A stretch of DNA of 64,000 nucleotides from Bactrocera neohumeralis (Eukaryota > Arthropoda > Insecta > Diptera > Tephritidae), in the NCBI RefSeq assembly GCF_024586455.1, contig NC_065921.1, positions 83,264,163-83,328,162 on the forward strand. Reading direction: 5' to 3'. Shown here piece after piece: positions 35,950 to 47,039 of this stretch. The position numbers were made by a program, and so were the translations under genes. The notes under the pieces were generated by a model. That model saw nothing but the letters and a program-made list of their open reading frames with translations, searched no databases and had not been told where the DNA came from. Position 1 is the stretch's first letter, and each line of letters opens with the position of its first letter.

Positions 35950-37750
35950 AGCTTACAACAGCCAGTCGTTCATCTTTACTGTTTGGCGCCAATTGGAGAT
36001 TCCAAGCGAAGCCAGGCCCTTCTCCACCTGGTTTTTTCAACGGAATGGAGATCTTCCTTTTCTTTTGCTTCCCCAGGCGTGTACTGCGTCGAATACTTTC
36101 AGAGCTGGAGCGCTTTCATTTATTTGGTCGATGTGACCTATGTAGATAGCGTAGCCATTGACTCCTAATTCGCTGAACTATGTCAAATTGACATTGTCAA
36201 TGTCGTCGCATAACTCGTACAGCTCATCGTTCCATCGAAAGCGATATTCGTGTCCAATGCCATAAATATTCCGCAGAACCTTTCTCTCGAAAACTTGTAA
36301 TGCCGACTCCTCAAATGTTGTCATCGTCCATGCCTCTGCACCATGTAGCAGGGTGGGAATTTTGAGTGACTTATAGAGTTTGGTTTTTGTTCATCGAGAG
36401 AGGACTTTACTTCTCAATTGCATACTCAGTCCGAAGTAGCAACCTGTTTCAATGTCGAGGCTGACATTGTTGTTGCTGTTAATACTGGTTCTTAGATAGA
36501 CAAAATTATCAACGACTTTGAAATTATGACTGTCAACAGTGACGTAGGACCTTAGTCGCATGTGTGACAACTGTTCGTTTTATGACAAAAGATATTACTT
36601 CTTGCCCTCGTTCACTGCCAGACCCACTTGCTTCGCTTCCCTATTCATTCTGGAGAAAGCAGAACTAAAGGCGCGGTTGTTGAGGCCAATTACTTCATTA
36701 TCATCGGCGTACGCCAGCAGCTGTATACTCTTCAAGAAGTTGGTTGCAGATCTTAATATGCAGCTCGATTTACTTTCTATAGGAGGAGATTGAAAAAGTC
36801 GCACGATCGATGTCTGAAACCTCGTTTGATATCGAACGACTCAGTGAGCTCCTTCCCGATCCTGACGGAGCTTTTGCTTTTGCTCAACGTCAGTTCACAC
36901 AGCCGTGTTAGTTTTGCGGAGATACCAAGTTCAGACATATCGACATAAACGCAGCTCCGTTTCGTGCTGTCGAAAGCAGCTTTGAAATCGACGAAGAGGT
37001 GGTGTATGTCGATTCTCCTTTCACGGATCTTTTCCAAGATTTGGCGCATGGTGAATATCTGGTCGGTTGTTGATTTGCCAGGTCTAAAGCTACACTGATA
37101 AGGTTCAATCAGTTTGTTGACGGTGGGCTTTAATCTTTCACACAATACGCTCGATAGAACGGTAGTTGGCGCAGATTGTGGATTCTTCTTTTTTGTGGAT
37201 TGGACAGAGCCCACTTAAATTCCTACCGTCGGGCATGCTTTCGTCCGATCATATTCTATAAAGGAGTTGATACGGAGTTGTACTAGCTCATCCAGCAATC
37301 CATCGGCCCCCTCCGCTTTGTTGTTCTTCAGACGGGTAATAGCTGTTCGAACTTCTTCCTGGTCGAGCAAGGCAATGGAATGTCCGCTTCATCGTCATAG
37401 ATTGGGGAATCAGGTTCACCATCCCCTAGTGTTATGCTTTCACTGCCATTCTGCAGGCTGGACTGTTTCCTTCATAATTTTAGCATGCTCTGGATATCAG
37501 TCACTAGATCACCTCTGTGGGTTTTACAAGAGTATGCTCCAGTCTTGAAACTTTCTGTTAGTCGCCGCATTTTTTCGTAGAATTTTCGAGCATTCCCCTG
37601 TCGTCCAGTTTGTCAAGTTCTTCGTACACTCCACTTCGGATTCTCTTTTTTTTTGGTCTGCAAATGCGACTCGCTTCTCTCTTCAACTCTAGTTCTACAA
37701 GTATTCCATCCCACACGTAATGTGTGATTACCTGAAATAATTTTTTCGTG
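35950..37750 (-). pseudogene. RTE-type LINE ORF2: RT and C-terminal region, 5'-truncated
   Basis: On the minus strand a linker (REASRICRPKKKR, YEELDKLDDRG) comes first. KLIEPYQCSFRPGKSTTDQI and FVDFKAAFDS follow, then ELGISAKLTRLCELTLSKSK and a GFRHRSCDFFNLLL segment. The QLLAYADDNEVIG stretch holds the RT catalytic YADD (36700-36711). AFSRMNREAKQVGLAVNEGK comes next. The C-terminus reads GCYFGLSMQLRSKVLSR, AEAWTMTT, FERKVLRNIYG, RWNDELYELCDD. The order is complete from linker to C-terminus, but stops and frameshifts prevent translation, and RQG of the QG box is altered to RHRS. The endonuclease is missing. Its role would have been target-primed reverse transcription. Confidence 0.8.
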
Positions 37751-38929
37751 TTTCAAGGGCTATTTCATGCTTTTAGAGGTTGTGGAGTCCACTGTATACT
37801 GGTTAGCATAAGCACCACAACATTTTTGGAGACTATGGGTTCTTCTTCTTCACAAAATAATAATTATTTTTTAATTTGAAAACAACGAGCACGCCAATGT
37901 TTTGCAACATGCAATTAAGACCTCCAGTCAGTTATCAAGCAAATTAATGAAATCCTCATCTACATACGAGCAAATATATTTTAATTGATTAAATTTGACG
38001 GCTGCGCGGACATGACTTGCTTTAAATTAACATGAAAACAACAACGCCCACTAGGTGAGAAAGAGCAATTAGAATGCGCATGCAAACAAAAGGAGTCAAA
38101 TGAGAAGGAATAAGGTACTGCTGAGAGCGGAGAGCAGCGCGGGCGGCGGTTGCCGTGATTGAAGGCAAAGTGGAAATCAAAAGCAGCTACTCACGGCCAC
38201 TTGGCTTAACGGAAGTAGTAGCGGAACATAATGCACAGGTGGCTTGTCCGTTACTCAGCGCCACACATAATTGTGGCTTAAGCGAGCGGCTTTGCTCACC
38301 TGGGAGGAAGTACTTGTGAGATGCCGCAAGCCTGCCGCAAATATCAAATGAGTTGTGGGCGACAATGGAACGCAGCTGACAGTGGTTGACAGCTTTTGTG
38401 TCGGCCTGCACGCTGCTCGCTTGACATTACGGTGCTCGCGCTTTGTTGCATGTCAATTAGACGCTTGACGGTAATTAGAAAATTACGAAATTACCGCACA
38501 GAATGCCCGAGCTGTCAACCAACGCACGTTGACAGTTCGCGTTAAGTTTGCCTGACAGCGATTACGACGATTAAGCGCTTAAGTGGCGCAGCGATGAAAT
38601 TGAAAAATTGAGGTTAACGCATGGCGTAAAAACGTGAGGAATTTAAAAATTATGTGTGCGGAAAGTCTAATTGTTTGTTCTTCTTCTTCTTTTTTAACCA
38701 ACGCATTAGTTTTTGGAGGTCATTAAAAGAGGTTTAAAAATATTGGAAATAAAGGTATTTAGATTATAAGTGAGTAAACAAGAGCAGATGTGGCAACTCT
38801 AAGGAAAAAAGTAAGGGTTCTTATTAAAAACCAGCAGCCTAAAGATCAAATTTGGCTATAGAATTCTGTCAAGCTTTCGTTGAAGTTCGTTACAATGAGG
38901 TTGAAATATAGTAACTCGGTAATCATTCC
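37751..38929. other. Non-coding unique DNA
   Basis: The stretch 38120-38540 is somewhat richer in G+C, with CAGCGCGGGCGGCGGTTGCC near 38131. It might be regulatory, but no motif cluster stood out. Confidence 0.45.
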
Positions 38930-39930
38930 TTTGGCGACCCGGGCGTAGGGGCTGGAATCTATATTAGCCACCCCAACAAATTTGCGATAAGCTCCATAAG
39001 TTTCTTCGATATGCGAACCTCTTTTTATTTATACTATAGACTATTTGACATCATAAGGAACTGTCTCAGCTATCTAAGTGGATTCATTCAAGACATTTTT
39101 CACTGGGATCCACTCCGTAACCTAGCCTTTTTACTGTAGGAATAGCAGAAAATATATATCAAAAAGTAAATCTCTCCGAGCGGTGTGTGTGCTCTAGCCG
39201 AGTGACTATACTCTCTTTGAGCTCGCTGACTGTGCGCTCAAAACTACTGAAGTAGTGCATGACCTCACTAGTGACGGTTTCAAGTTTCTGTATTAGATTT
39301 ATATGGGTACCCTTAGTTAGGTGAACATCTTTTCCCAATTTCCAATCGAACAGTCGTCACTAATTCCAAGAACCTCTTACAATACAGTTCACACTGCGAC
39401 ACACTTGAAGCTGTTCCTATGTCTTCTTGTGTTCTAGCGTTGGACCTTTGGGTCTCCAGTAAGCTCAGTAAGCGCTGGTTAACGACCAGAAGTTGATCGA
39501 CTGTGATATCTTTCTGGCGCAGAGTGAACTGTAAGAGGTCCTCCGAACTACTGGCCTTAAGCAACGTCGATATCGCCACAATATTCTGATTGGATATTGT
39601 CCAATAGGTTCACAAGCGGTGCGGCTAAATATTCTGTCGGACATTCTTAGTCAAAGCTGTATGGAGGAAGACGAGCTGACGTCATCTTGTCACTTCCTCC
39701 TCTATTGCCCGACCTTTGCCAGAATGAAGTTAAAATATCTCGGTAGACCTTTGGCGAACCTAGCGAAGTGGGATTGATACTAATTGCCTTAATAAGTCTG
39801 AGGTGAGCTCAAAAAGCTTCGTCGATCTAACATATGATAGTCTGGTGATCCACTTTTAGAAGATTACAGGTAACACAAACGATTAATATTATCTGTGATT
39901 CATCGATTTTAGATCAACCCTTCGACTTTA
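38930..39930 (+). pseudogene. I-group LINE ORF2 remnant, strongly decayed
   Basis: Near 39590-39720 the frame pieces IGYCPIGSQA, LSQSCMEEDELTSSCHFLLY and CPTFARMKLKYLGRP match the C-terminal Cys/His module. Upstream, 39190-39300 has a VRSK-type remnant of the RNase H region. A TTACCTAACCTGG stretch near 39928 may be the 3' tail. There is no continuous frame. Confidence 0.55.
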
Positions 39931-41085
39931 CCTAACCTGGACGTGGTTCAACCATTAATATAGATTCATATGCTTGCGGTTCTATTTTCCTTACGAATTT
40001 GCTCTTTTATGAACCTCTTCAAGTTACATTCTGACTTTATATGTATTTTTGGAGCATCTTTTCTTTTTACTGATGAAAACTTTTTTGTAGGCTGATTTTC
40101 TACCAAGGTAACTCCCTTTTTCCCCATTAAGCTGTGGAATAGCCAAACCCACATGGTTCGTAATTATTTCCAGAGCTCTAGCATACATGTTTACTGTTTT
40201 TTTTTATCGGTTTTCAAGAATATAAGTAAGTAGTTTCGGGGCTAAATGTATAGGAGCGCAATCATAATCGATCCATGGGACCTTTTAAATCGGGTTCTTG
40301 GTATGATTTTGGAATATTGCATGTTTCAGTTTTTCGCTCTTTTCGCGAATATCCATGTCCATGAGTTTTAACTGACAAAAACTTGATAAAAACCTGTATT
40401 CGGATCCATGAAAAATAAGACTTCGTAACTTCGTACTTCGTGGCTTTACATAGTGAATCTAACGGTTTCGCATGAATTATCTTTTGAACGGGTTATTTCA
40501 GCTTTCATGTGATATCTAATACTCAAAAACCTTGAAGCCATCGAGCAGTGGGTATAAAAACAATGAAAATATAAAAATTATGCCGTTAAAAGTGTGAAAA
40601 GAATCCACTTAGTGTTAAAAACGGAGTTTAATTTAATTAAAAAATGATACTTACAAGTAATGAAGCTGTTGTTGTTGTTGATGGCATCATTTGATAACAC
40701 TGACATGCATATGAACGCTGAACCGTCGAGCTCGAGCGTTAAGTTTACTAAACCATTACTGTTATTTGTGTTGCTGTTGCTTTTGTTGTTGTTGCTGTTG
40801 CGCTGACTGCAACGTGCTTGCATTGGTATGTTGATGTCGCACACAAGATATAACCATATTACTTGTCAACGCTACACAACAATAGAATTTATATTATGCA
40901 CGACTGCATTTTATGGCCACAAACACACGAGTTACTAGAATTTTAGGTGCATGCAGGGATGTATGTAAGTCGTGGCATATCATTGCTATTGTCCATGCTG
41001 TCAGCGGCAGTCGGAGGCTATGATTAGTGCTTGGATACATATGTATATATGTATATGTGTTGAAGGAGTATGTAGATGACAAGAG
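39931..41085. other. Non-coding DNA
   Basis: GTTGTTG and CTGTTGC runs occur at 40665-40800. No transposon motif was found in the open frames at 39966-40154 and 40578-40844. Confidence 0.5.
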
Positions 41086-42410
41086 AGTTGTAACTGATTG
41101 ACATTGATATTTCAGACTAGTTTTATTGGAACTGGTTTGTAACTAGTTGAGGAGAGACCAGAAAAATTTTTTTAATTTTGCTTGAGAATGAAATATGATT
41201 TCTTTAGTTAAAAAAATCGTATTATTTTTGTGTAGCATTTGATCCTATTGCTCCGGTAACTAGTTGCGAACTAGTTAGAAATATATAAAAGCTGTTAATT
41301 AATTTAATTAAAATAATTTTAAAAAATTTATTAAAAATTTTCAATAAATTAAAAAAATTATCAATAAATTTTAAAATTTAAAAGCCTGAACTAGTTATAA
41401 TTTAGCACATTTCGAACTAGTTTGTATGGAATTATTTGTTATTTAACCAAATTTGTACTAGTTTGAAGAAAACAAGCCGAAAATATCTCAGATAAACTGA
41501 TTTCTATAGTGAATTCGTACTGGTTTAAGTGTAACTAGTTTCTGTTCGTACTAGTTTAATTGCAATTAGTTTCAGAGTAGCTGAAATGAGGCAGAAAATA
41601 TGGTTCTGCCTTTCAATAAAAAAATATGCCAAGTTTTCTAGAGCTAAAGTATCTAAAAATTGTAACTACTTATTTTTTGAACGAATTGTTACTACTCTTT
41701 TAGTAACTAGAGCTGAACCAGTTAGAAATATATTAAAAGCTGTAAATATATATTTTCCTTTCAATAGTTAAAAAATTGTATTTTAATTTTTCAATAAATT
41801 ATAAGACCTATGAGACTGAACTAGTTATTCTTTTGGTCAAAATCGGACTAGTTTGGATGGAACTATTTATTAATTAACCGATTATTATTTTAGTTAACTC
41901 GTATTAGTTTGACAAGTTAGAAATGCTTGAGAGAAACTTATTTCTATAGTGAGTTTGTAGTCAATTGATTGTAACTAGTTAGTCTATACTCAAGAGTGAC
42001 CAGAATAATATGTATAAATAATAAAATATAGTTCTACTTTGCAAAAATAAATGTGTATATTTTCTAGCATTGAATATGTACCTATTTTTTTTAATGCATT
42101 TTCTTATTCTGTTAGTAACTAGTACTGAACTAGTTAGGTAACCAGAAAAAAGCTGTTAATTTATTTTACTTTTCAATTGTAAAAAAATGTATTTTAGCTT
42201 TTCAATAAATTGTAAAACACAAGAGACTGAACTAGTTATTATTTAACCAAATTTGGACTACTTTGAAGGAAACTAGTTATAAATGGCCCAGTTAATATAA
42301 ATGTGTTTTCTTTTTAGGGAGCTGAAAAATGCAATTTTAGATATTTTTATTACTTTTTCGTAAAAGCGGTCCCGGGTACTAGTTGGGAACTAGTCCGCTT
42401 CATAATTTAT
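41086..42410 (+). repeat. ACTAGTT-rich tandem repeat, ~410-450-bp units
   Basis: GAACTAGTTAGAAATATA and TAAAAGCTGTTAATT at 41268 recur as GAACCAGTTAGAAATATA at 41715 and GAACTAGTTAGG at 42127, giving about three units. Inside each unit several shorter ACTAGTT words recur (CTGAACTAGTTAT, AACCAAATTTGGACTA, TTGTAACTAGTT). This suggests that a smaller AACTAGTT motif was multiplied first. The units are A+T-rich and non-coding. Confidence 0.7.
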
Positions 42411-43387
42411 TTTGCTAGCAGCAGCATGTGTCGTGCACATTTGCTTATTACTATAATTTATTGTACGTATATACCTATATGTACATATGTATGTAAAGTA
42501 TGTACGTATGTATGTTTGTTCAACCACTTACATGCTAAAACGAATCAGTAGCGCGACGCCAACGCATTTTAGTGCTTGTCAAAGACATAAATAGAATAGT
42601 TTGAGTTCATTATCTAACTGTCATTATTTGAAAAGCGGTTGTTATTGCTTTTTTGTTGTAGTGCACATGCAATGACATTATTAAGAAATATTGTGATTAT
42701 TTGCACGCAAGCTTTAAATATATACAGTTATATAGTATGTATTACGTCCATACTGTCACGTGGGTGCTTATTTGATTTGCTAGGGCTATTTTTAGTTAAA
42801 TATTCGATAAATAATTTGAGCTTTAATATACATCGTATATATGTATATATTTAGTTGTTTATAGTTTGGTCATGTGAAGTTTTTTGAGATCACTCTTCTA
42901 TCCTAGTATTTTTCTTGCCCCGTGAGCACTTTTCTATTATTTTTCATCAAGATTTTGGTTATTGAGTTGTCCATGCTTGTTTTCTAATGTCTTTTGTATA
43001 TCTTTCCATCGGCGGCACTTAAAAATGGTCGCCGTATATATCCCTGTTGTTTAGACATGATCCCAACAAAGGTTATAATAAAATGGCATAGTCATTGTCT
43101 GAGGTTTCTTAGTTCCTCTAAAAGTTATTTCTACTACTGACTTCTCGGTTAAATATAGAAAGATTTCATTCGAGCGAAAGAAACAATATTCAGTTGGTAC
43201 AGTATGCCTCAGAACACGCTCAAAATGGCGGTAAAACTTCAAGGAATGCTGAACAGTAAAGAATTTCTTTTATCTTTAAATAGTTTCTCCTTTCTTTTAA
43301 CAATTATTTGACCCAGCTTCTCTAAGGAAGAGAGAGGGCTGTGTGGCTCCACGATAATCTTAGTCTCCAACATTTTTCCAATGATTA
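42411..43387. other. Non-coding DNA with GTATGTAC microsatellite
   Basis: Positions 42466-42522 are a GTACATATGTATG-type tract. The rest shows no recognisable element. The minus-strand frames just before 43421 are unsupported. Confidence 0.5.
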
Positions 43388-44312
43388 TTGGATCAGTTGA
43401 AAAGTCCCAGGCCTGATCCATAGATGGGCACCGAAGACGGTGAACGCAGTCGACGCCAAAAAAGATTGTTACCGACGAAAAACATCAAAAAAGTCCACAA
43501 AATAATTTTGGATGACCGTAAAGTAAAGTTGTGCAAGATAGCAGATACTCTATAAATAAGAAAACATTCATTAATTCACGAATATTTGGGTATGAGAAAA
43601 CTCTGTGCTAAGTGGGTAACGCGCGAGCTCACTTTTGCCCAAAAACAACGACTAGTTATTGATACGGAGCAGTGTATGGAGCTGTTCAATCGTAATAAGT
43701 CCGAGTTCCTCTATCGATATGAGATAATAGATGAAACGAAGTCCAATCGACAGACATCTGAGGGAACTGCACATAAAGAACGCGAGCCAAAGCGTGGAAA
43801 AATGCAACAGTCTGCCGGCAAGATTATGGCGTCTGTATTTTGGGATGCGCATGGAATAAATTTTATTGACCACCTTGAAGAAGGAAGGACCATAAATAGT
43901 GTCAAAGCGTTCTTGAACCGTTCGAAGGACGAAATTGATGAAAAGGAGCCGCATTTGAAGAAAAAGAAGTGCTGTTTCACCAAGCTAATCAAAAGTCAGT
44001 TTAAATGGTATGAATCGATGAATTGGACTTCGAATTGCTTCCGCATCCACCGTGTGCTTCAGATCTGGTTACCAGCGCCTACTTTCATTCTCAGATCCCA
44101 AAATAATGTTCGCTGCAAAGAAAGTGTCACCTCTTCGTGATCGCCGAAAATGAGGCCTATTTTGAAACAAAGGACAAATATGGTATTGATAAGTTGGAGG
44201 GTCGCTCTAATCGACATATCAAACTTGAAGGGAACTATGTTGAATAAAAAAAAAACGAATTTCGCCAAAAAAATGTGTTAATTTGAAATTCTTTCCACTT
44301 CGACCGATTGGA
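43388..44312 (+). mobile_element. Deleted mariner element (irritans type), copy 2
   Basis: TTGGATCAGTTGAAAAGTCC at the left and CCACTTCGACCGATTGGA at the right form the inverted ends. TA flanks the element on both sides (43386-43387 and 44313-44314). Compared with copy 1, the sequence jumps from CATAGATGG straight to GCACCGAAGACGG (about 43420). The first part of the transposase gene is therefore deleted. The total length of 925 bp is shorter than the ~1.3 kb of full members. The two copies differ enough to be separate insertions. Confidence 0.85.
43425..44247 (+). pseudogene. Mariner transposase pseudogene, copy 2
   Basis: A frame open from 43586 to 44140 begins MGMRKLCAKWVTRELTFAQK and continues with EQCMELFNRNKSEFLYRYEI and IDETKSNRQTSEGTAH. 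SAGKIMASVFWDAHGINFID and LEEGRTINS follow, then EIDEKEPHLKKKK. The first catalytic DET is present, but the WLHHYTPE stretch after it is deleted (DETKSNRQ). The HQDNAP segment carrying the second Asp is also lost after KKKKCCF. The third region appears as NWTSNCFRIHRVLQ in a wrong frame. The C-terminal EGNYVE and its stop end at 44247. It is inactive. Confidence 0.8.
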
Positions 44313-44806
44313 TATCCACTTTCAAAGCACTATCAAGAAGCTGGCAGGAATAACTGAAGAGAGAACCAGGGAGGACCTGTAAGACGACCAGAAAGCCATA
44401 ATTTAATATTTTCCCTAAACTTTTTGCTAATACTACGTTCCACTACCCAGGAACTTTAATAAAATGTTTTCCAGCATCTAATATATGCCCATACATATGG
44501 ACACTTGCCAGAATAGCCTGCTTTGACGAAGCACTGCACTTAGCAAATCAAATATTTGCTTAGTGGCAACGCCGTGCACTTTGCTCCAAAAGATTTATGT
44601 GTTTTATGGTAATTTTTTAGTGTCACTAGAAACTTTAGACGTAACTAAATATGCTCATGTATCCATGTGTGTGGCTGTGTGTCTTAGACGAAGGATGACA
44701 TAGTGAGATTGGTATAGAACGAACATACATACATATATGTATTACTATTATATACCACATATTGTAATAGTGCTTATGCGCTGCTAATACGGACTATGTC
44801 ATCATA
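44313..44806. other. Non-coding DNA between mariner and Tc1-like element
   Basis: This is unique sequence with a short CATACATACATATATG tract near 44724. No gene was seen. Confidence 0.5.
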
Positions 44807-45026
44807 CAGTGTGCGACAAAACTAAAGCACGGAATCTGCCTTGTCGGTATTTAACCGAATAAAATCATAAAGTAGGCATTACGTGATGTTTTATTGATTT
44901 GTATTATTAGTTCATGTATTCTTCTTTTAAAATTAGTAAAAATTAAACAAATTAACTTACTAAAATATTATATAAAATTAAATATATGAACAACTCCAAA
45001 AATCTGGTGCGACAAAACAAAAGCAC
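44807..45026. repeat. Left 220-bp terminal inverted repeat of the Tc1-like element
   Basis: The outer repeat GTGCGACAAAACTAAAGCAC (44811-44830) and the inner repeat GTGCGACAAAACAAAAGCAC (near 45007-45026) differ by one base. Between them lies A+T-rich DNA that is shared, inverted, with the right arm. Confidence 0.85.
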
Positions 45027-45197
45027 ATAACTAAGAATTTACATTAATTGCACATTAATTGTTTGTCAAACGGTTTTTAATGATCAAAAATGTTGGATAT
45101 GTGTAGTTATTACCTAATTAGAAAAATATTAATGCATATTCAGTTGCAGTTCGTCATTCAGTACGATTGGTTGTTTGTTAAAGAGAAAGATATTTCA

Positions 45198-46217
45198 ATG
45201 GCTCGAAATAAGTATTCTGTTCATTTTAGAAAAAAATTTGTTAAGGATTTTAAGAAAAGAGAATCGGTTATGACTATTGCAAAAAAGTTTGGAATAAATC
45301 ATCCTAATGTTTCCCGAACATTTAGCTGATTTGGCAAATCAAGCTCTTTGGTTACAGCGCATAGAGGTAGACGGCCGTGGAGAGCAACCGAACGAGAGGA
45401 TAAGGGAGTCATTGGGGCAATAAAAAATTACCCTTTTATATCGGCAATATCTATTGTAAGACAATTACGGTTAAATATATTACAGAGATCCATACAACGT
45501 CGAGCTGTCCATGGTTAATTTTCATGCTACCTGTAGCAAGTTATTGCAAAAAAGCCGTATTATTTATTTAAAGAACAGACTGGCGTGATTGGAATTTGTG
45601 AGGATGCACATAAATTGAGCGATTACCAAATGGCAATCTGTACTTTTTTCTGGCGAATCGAAGTTTAATATCAAAGATTGAGATGGGCTGAAGCTGGTAG
45701 GCAGACCGAAGGGACAACGCCTAAATCAACGTTATAAAACAAGCGCGGTGAAACATGGTGGAGACAATGTACTAGTGTGGGGTTGTTTTCCAGGGAATGC
45801 AATAGGATAAATTCATCATATAAACAGTATAATGGACAAATATAAGCATAAAAATATTTCTCAGAATATTAATGCTGCCACATGTTGCAGAAGAAATGGC
45901 TTTAAAATGGAGTTATCAACATGACAACGACCAGAAACACACTGCTATTTGTGTAAAACAGTGGTTTGTTGATAACGGGAATGAGATTTTGAAGCGACTC
46001 GCACAATCACCTGATCTCAATCCCATAGAGAACCAATGGTAAATTGTAGATCGAAAAATCAGACTTGAGAATTGTAAAAATAAGGCCGTTTTATACATTC
46101 AAGTGAAGGTAGCATGGAAAAGCATTTCCTGGGACATATCAAATAAAATTAATTGAGTCCATGCCTAGCCGATGTGCAACTGTATTCAAAAATAAGGGAT
46201 ACGCAACCAAATGTTGA
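45198..46217 (+). pseudogene. Tc1-like transposase pseudogene (DD34E)
   Basis: The start ATG gives MARNKYSVHFRKKFVKDFKK, then the helix-turn-helix SVMTIAKKFGINHPNVSRTF, then a stop at 45327-45329. Further pieces in shifted frames include HRGRRPWRATERED (AT-hook-like GRRPWR), GRPKGQRLNQRYKTSAVKHG and VWGCFPGNAIG. The piece QHDNDQKHTA has its Asp codon at 45923-45925, and SPDLNPIENQW has its Glu codon at 46028-46030. Exactly 34 residues lie between them, the Tc1 DD34E spacing. LIESMPSRCATVFKNKGY closes the protein, as in Tc1 family members. The span fits ~340 codons, but several stops and frameshifts make it dead. Confidence 0.85.
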
Positions 46218-46250
46218 AAGACATAAATTTTTCAATCATAAAACCATTTC

Positions 46251-46470
46251 GTGCTTTTGTTTTGTCGCACCAAATTTTTGGAGTTTTTCATATATGGTAT
46301 TTTATATATTTTTTTAATAAGTTATTTTGTTTAATTTTTGCTAATTTTAAAAGAAGAATACATGAACTAATAATACAAATCAATAAAACATCACGTAATG
46401 CCTAATTTATGATTTTATCCAGTTAAATACCGACAAGGTAGATTCCGTGCTTTAGTTTTGTCGCACACTG
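46251..46470. repeat. Right 220-bp terminal inverted repeat of the Tc1-like element
   Basis: It is the inverted partner of 44807-45026. The outer repeat GTGCTTTAGTTTTGTCGCAC and the inner repeat GTGCTTTTGTTTTGTCGCAC are probable transposase-binding sites, by analogy with other IR/DR elements. Confidence 0.85.
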
Positions 46471-46479
46471 TATTTTCTT

Positions 46480-47013
46480 TGGAAATTGCTCCATTGCTTT
46501 AGAAAATGATTTGTGCCAAATTTAGTGAAAATATCTCGACGAATGAAAAAGTTTTCCATACAAGCACATGATTTTGATCGTTCAGTTTGTATGGCAGCTG
46601 TGTGCTATGATTCTAACATTCTGTTCGGAGATTATAGCTTGAGATAATAATCCGTGAGAGATTTGGTGAAGATATCTTGTAAAATAAAAAAGTTTTCCAT
46701 ACAAGAAAATGATTTTGAACGTTTAGGTTGTATGGCAGCTATATGCTATATAGGTCCGATATCAGCAATTCTAACAAAAAAGCAGTTTCTTAGGGAGAAA
46801 AAAACATGTGAAAAATTTCAGATAAATACCTCCAAAATTGAGCGAATAGTACACGTATATAGAGATAGACTGAGATGACAAAATCTATTCAGCTCATCAT
46901 GCTGAACATTTATATAACCTATGTACATACATATATACTTTATAGGGTCTGAGACATTTCTTACTGGATGTGACATACGTCGTGCACAATTTATTATACC
47001 CTACTCTTGGTTT
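46480..47013 (-). repeat. 154-bp tandem array, copy C (truncated)
   Basis: In reverse orientation it has two units marked by GTATGGCAGCTRTRTGCTAT, near 46594 and 46735. The leader words follow (TTTATAGGGTCTGAGACAT, ATGTGACATACGTCG), and a worn palindromic head ATTATACCCTACTCTTGG ends the copy. The tail with its TTCGGTGCA hairpin is missing. The repeat stops almost at the right end of the Tc1-like element. Confidence 0.75.
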
Positions 47014-47039
47014 AAAGAAGTCTCCGAAAAGAAATGAAA

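Larger units (their letters stand above)
44807..46470 (+). mobile_element. Tc1-like transposon with 220-bp IR/DR ends
   Basis: The element spans 1,664 bp between TA dinucleotides (44805-44806 and 46471-46472). Each end is CAGTGTGCGACAAAACTAAA, then GCAC. A second copy of GTGCGACAAAACAAAAGCAC lies 220 bp inside each end (left near 45006-45026, right near 46251-46270). Each terminal inverted repeat therefore has an outer and an inner direct repeat, the IR/DR plan of elements such as Minos, S and Sleeping Beauty. The two 220-bp arms match closely by eye (shared CATCACGTAATGCCTA, GAAGAATACATGAACTAATA). The size suits a full-length Tc1 element. Confidence 0.9.
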
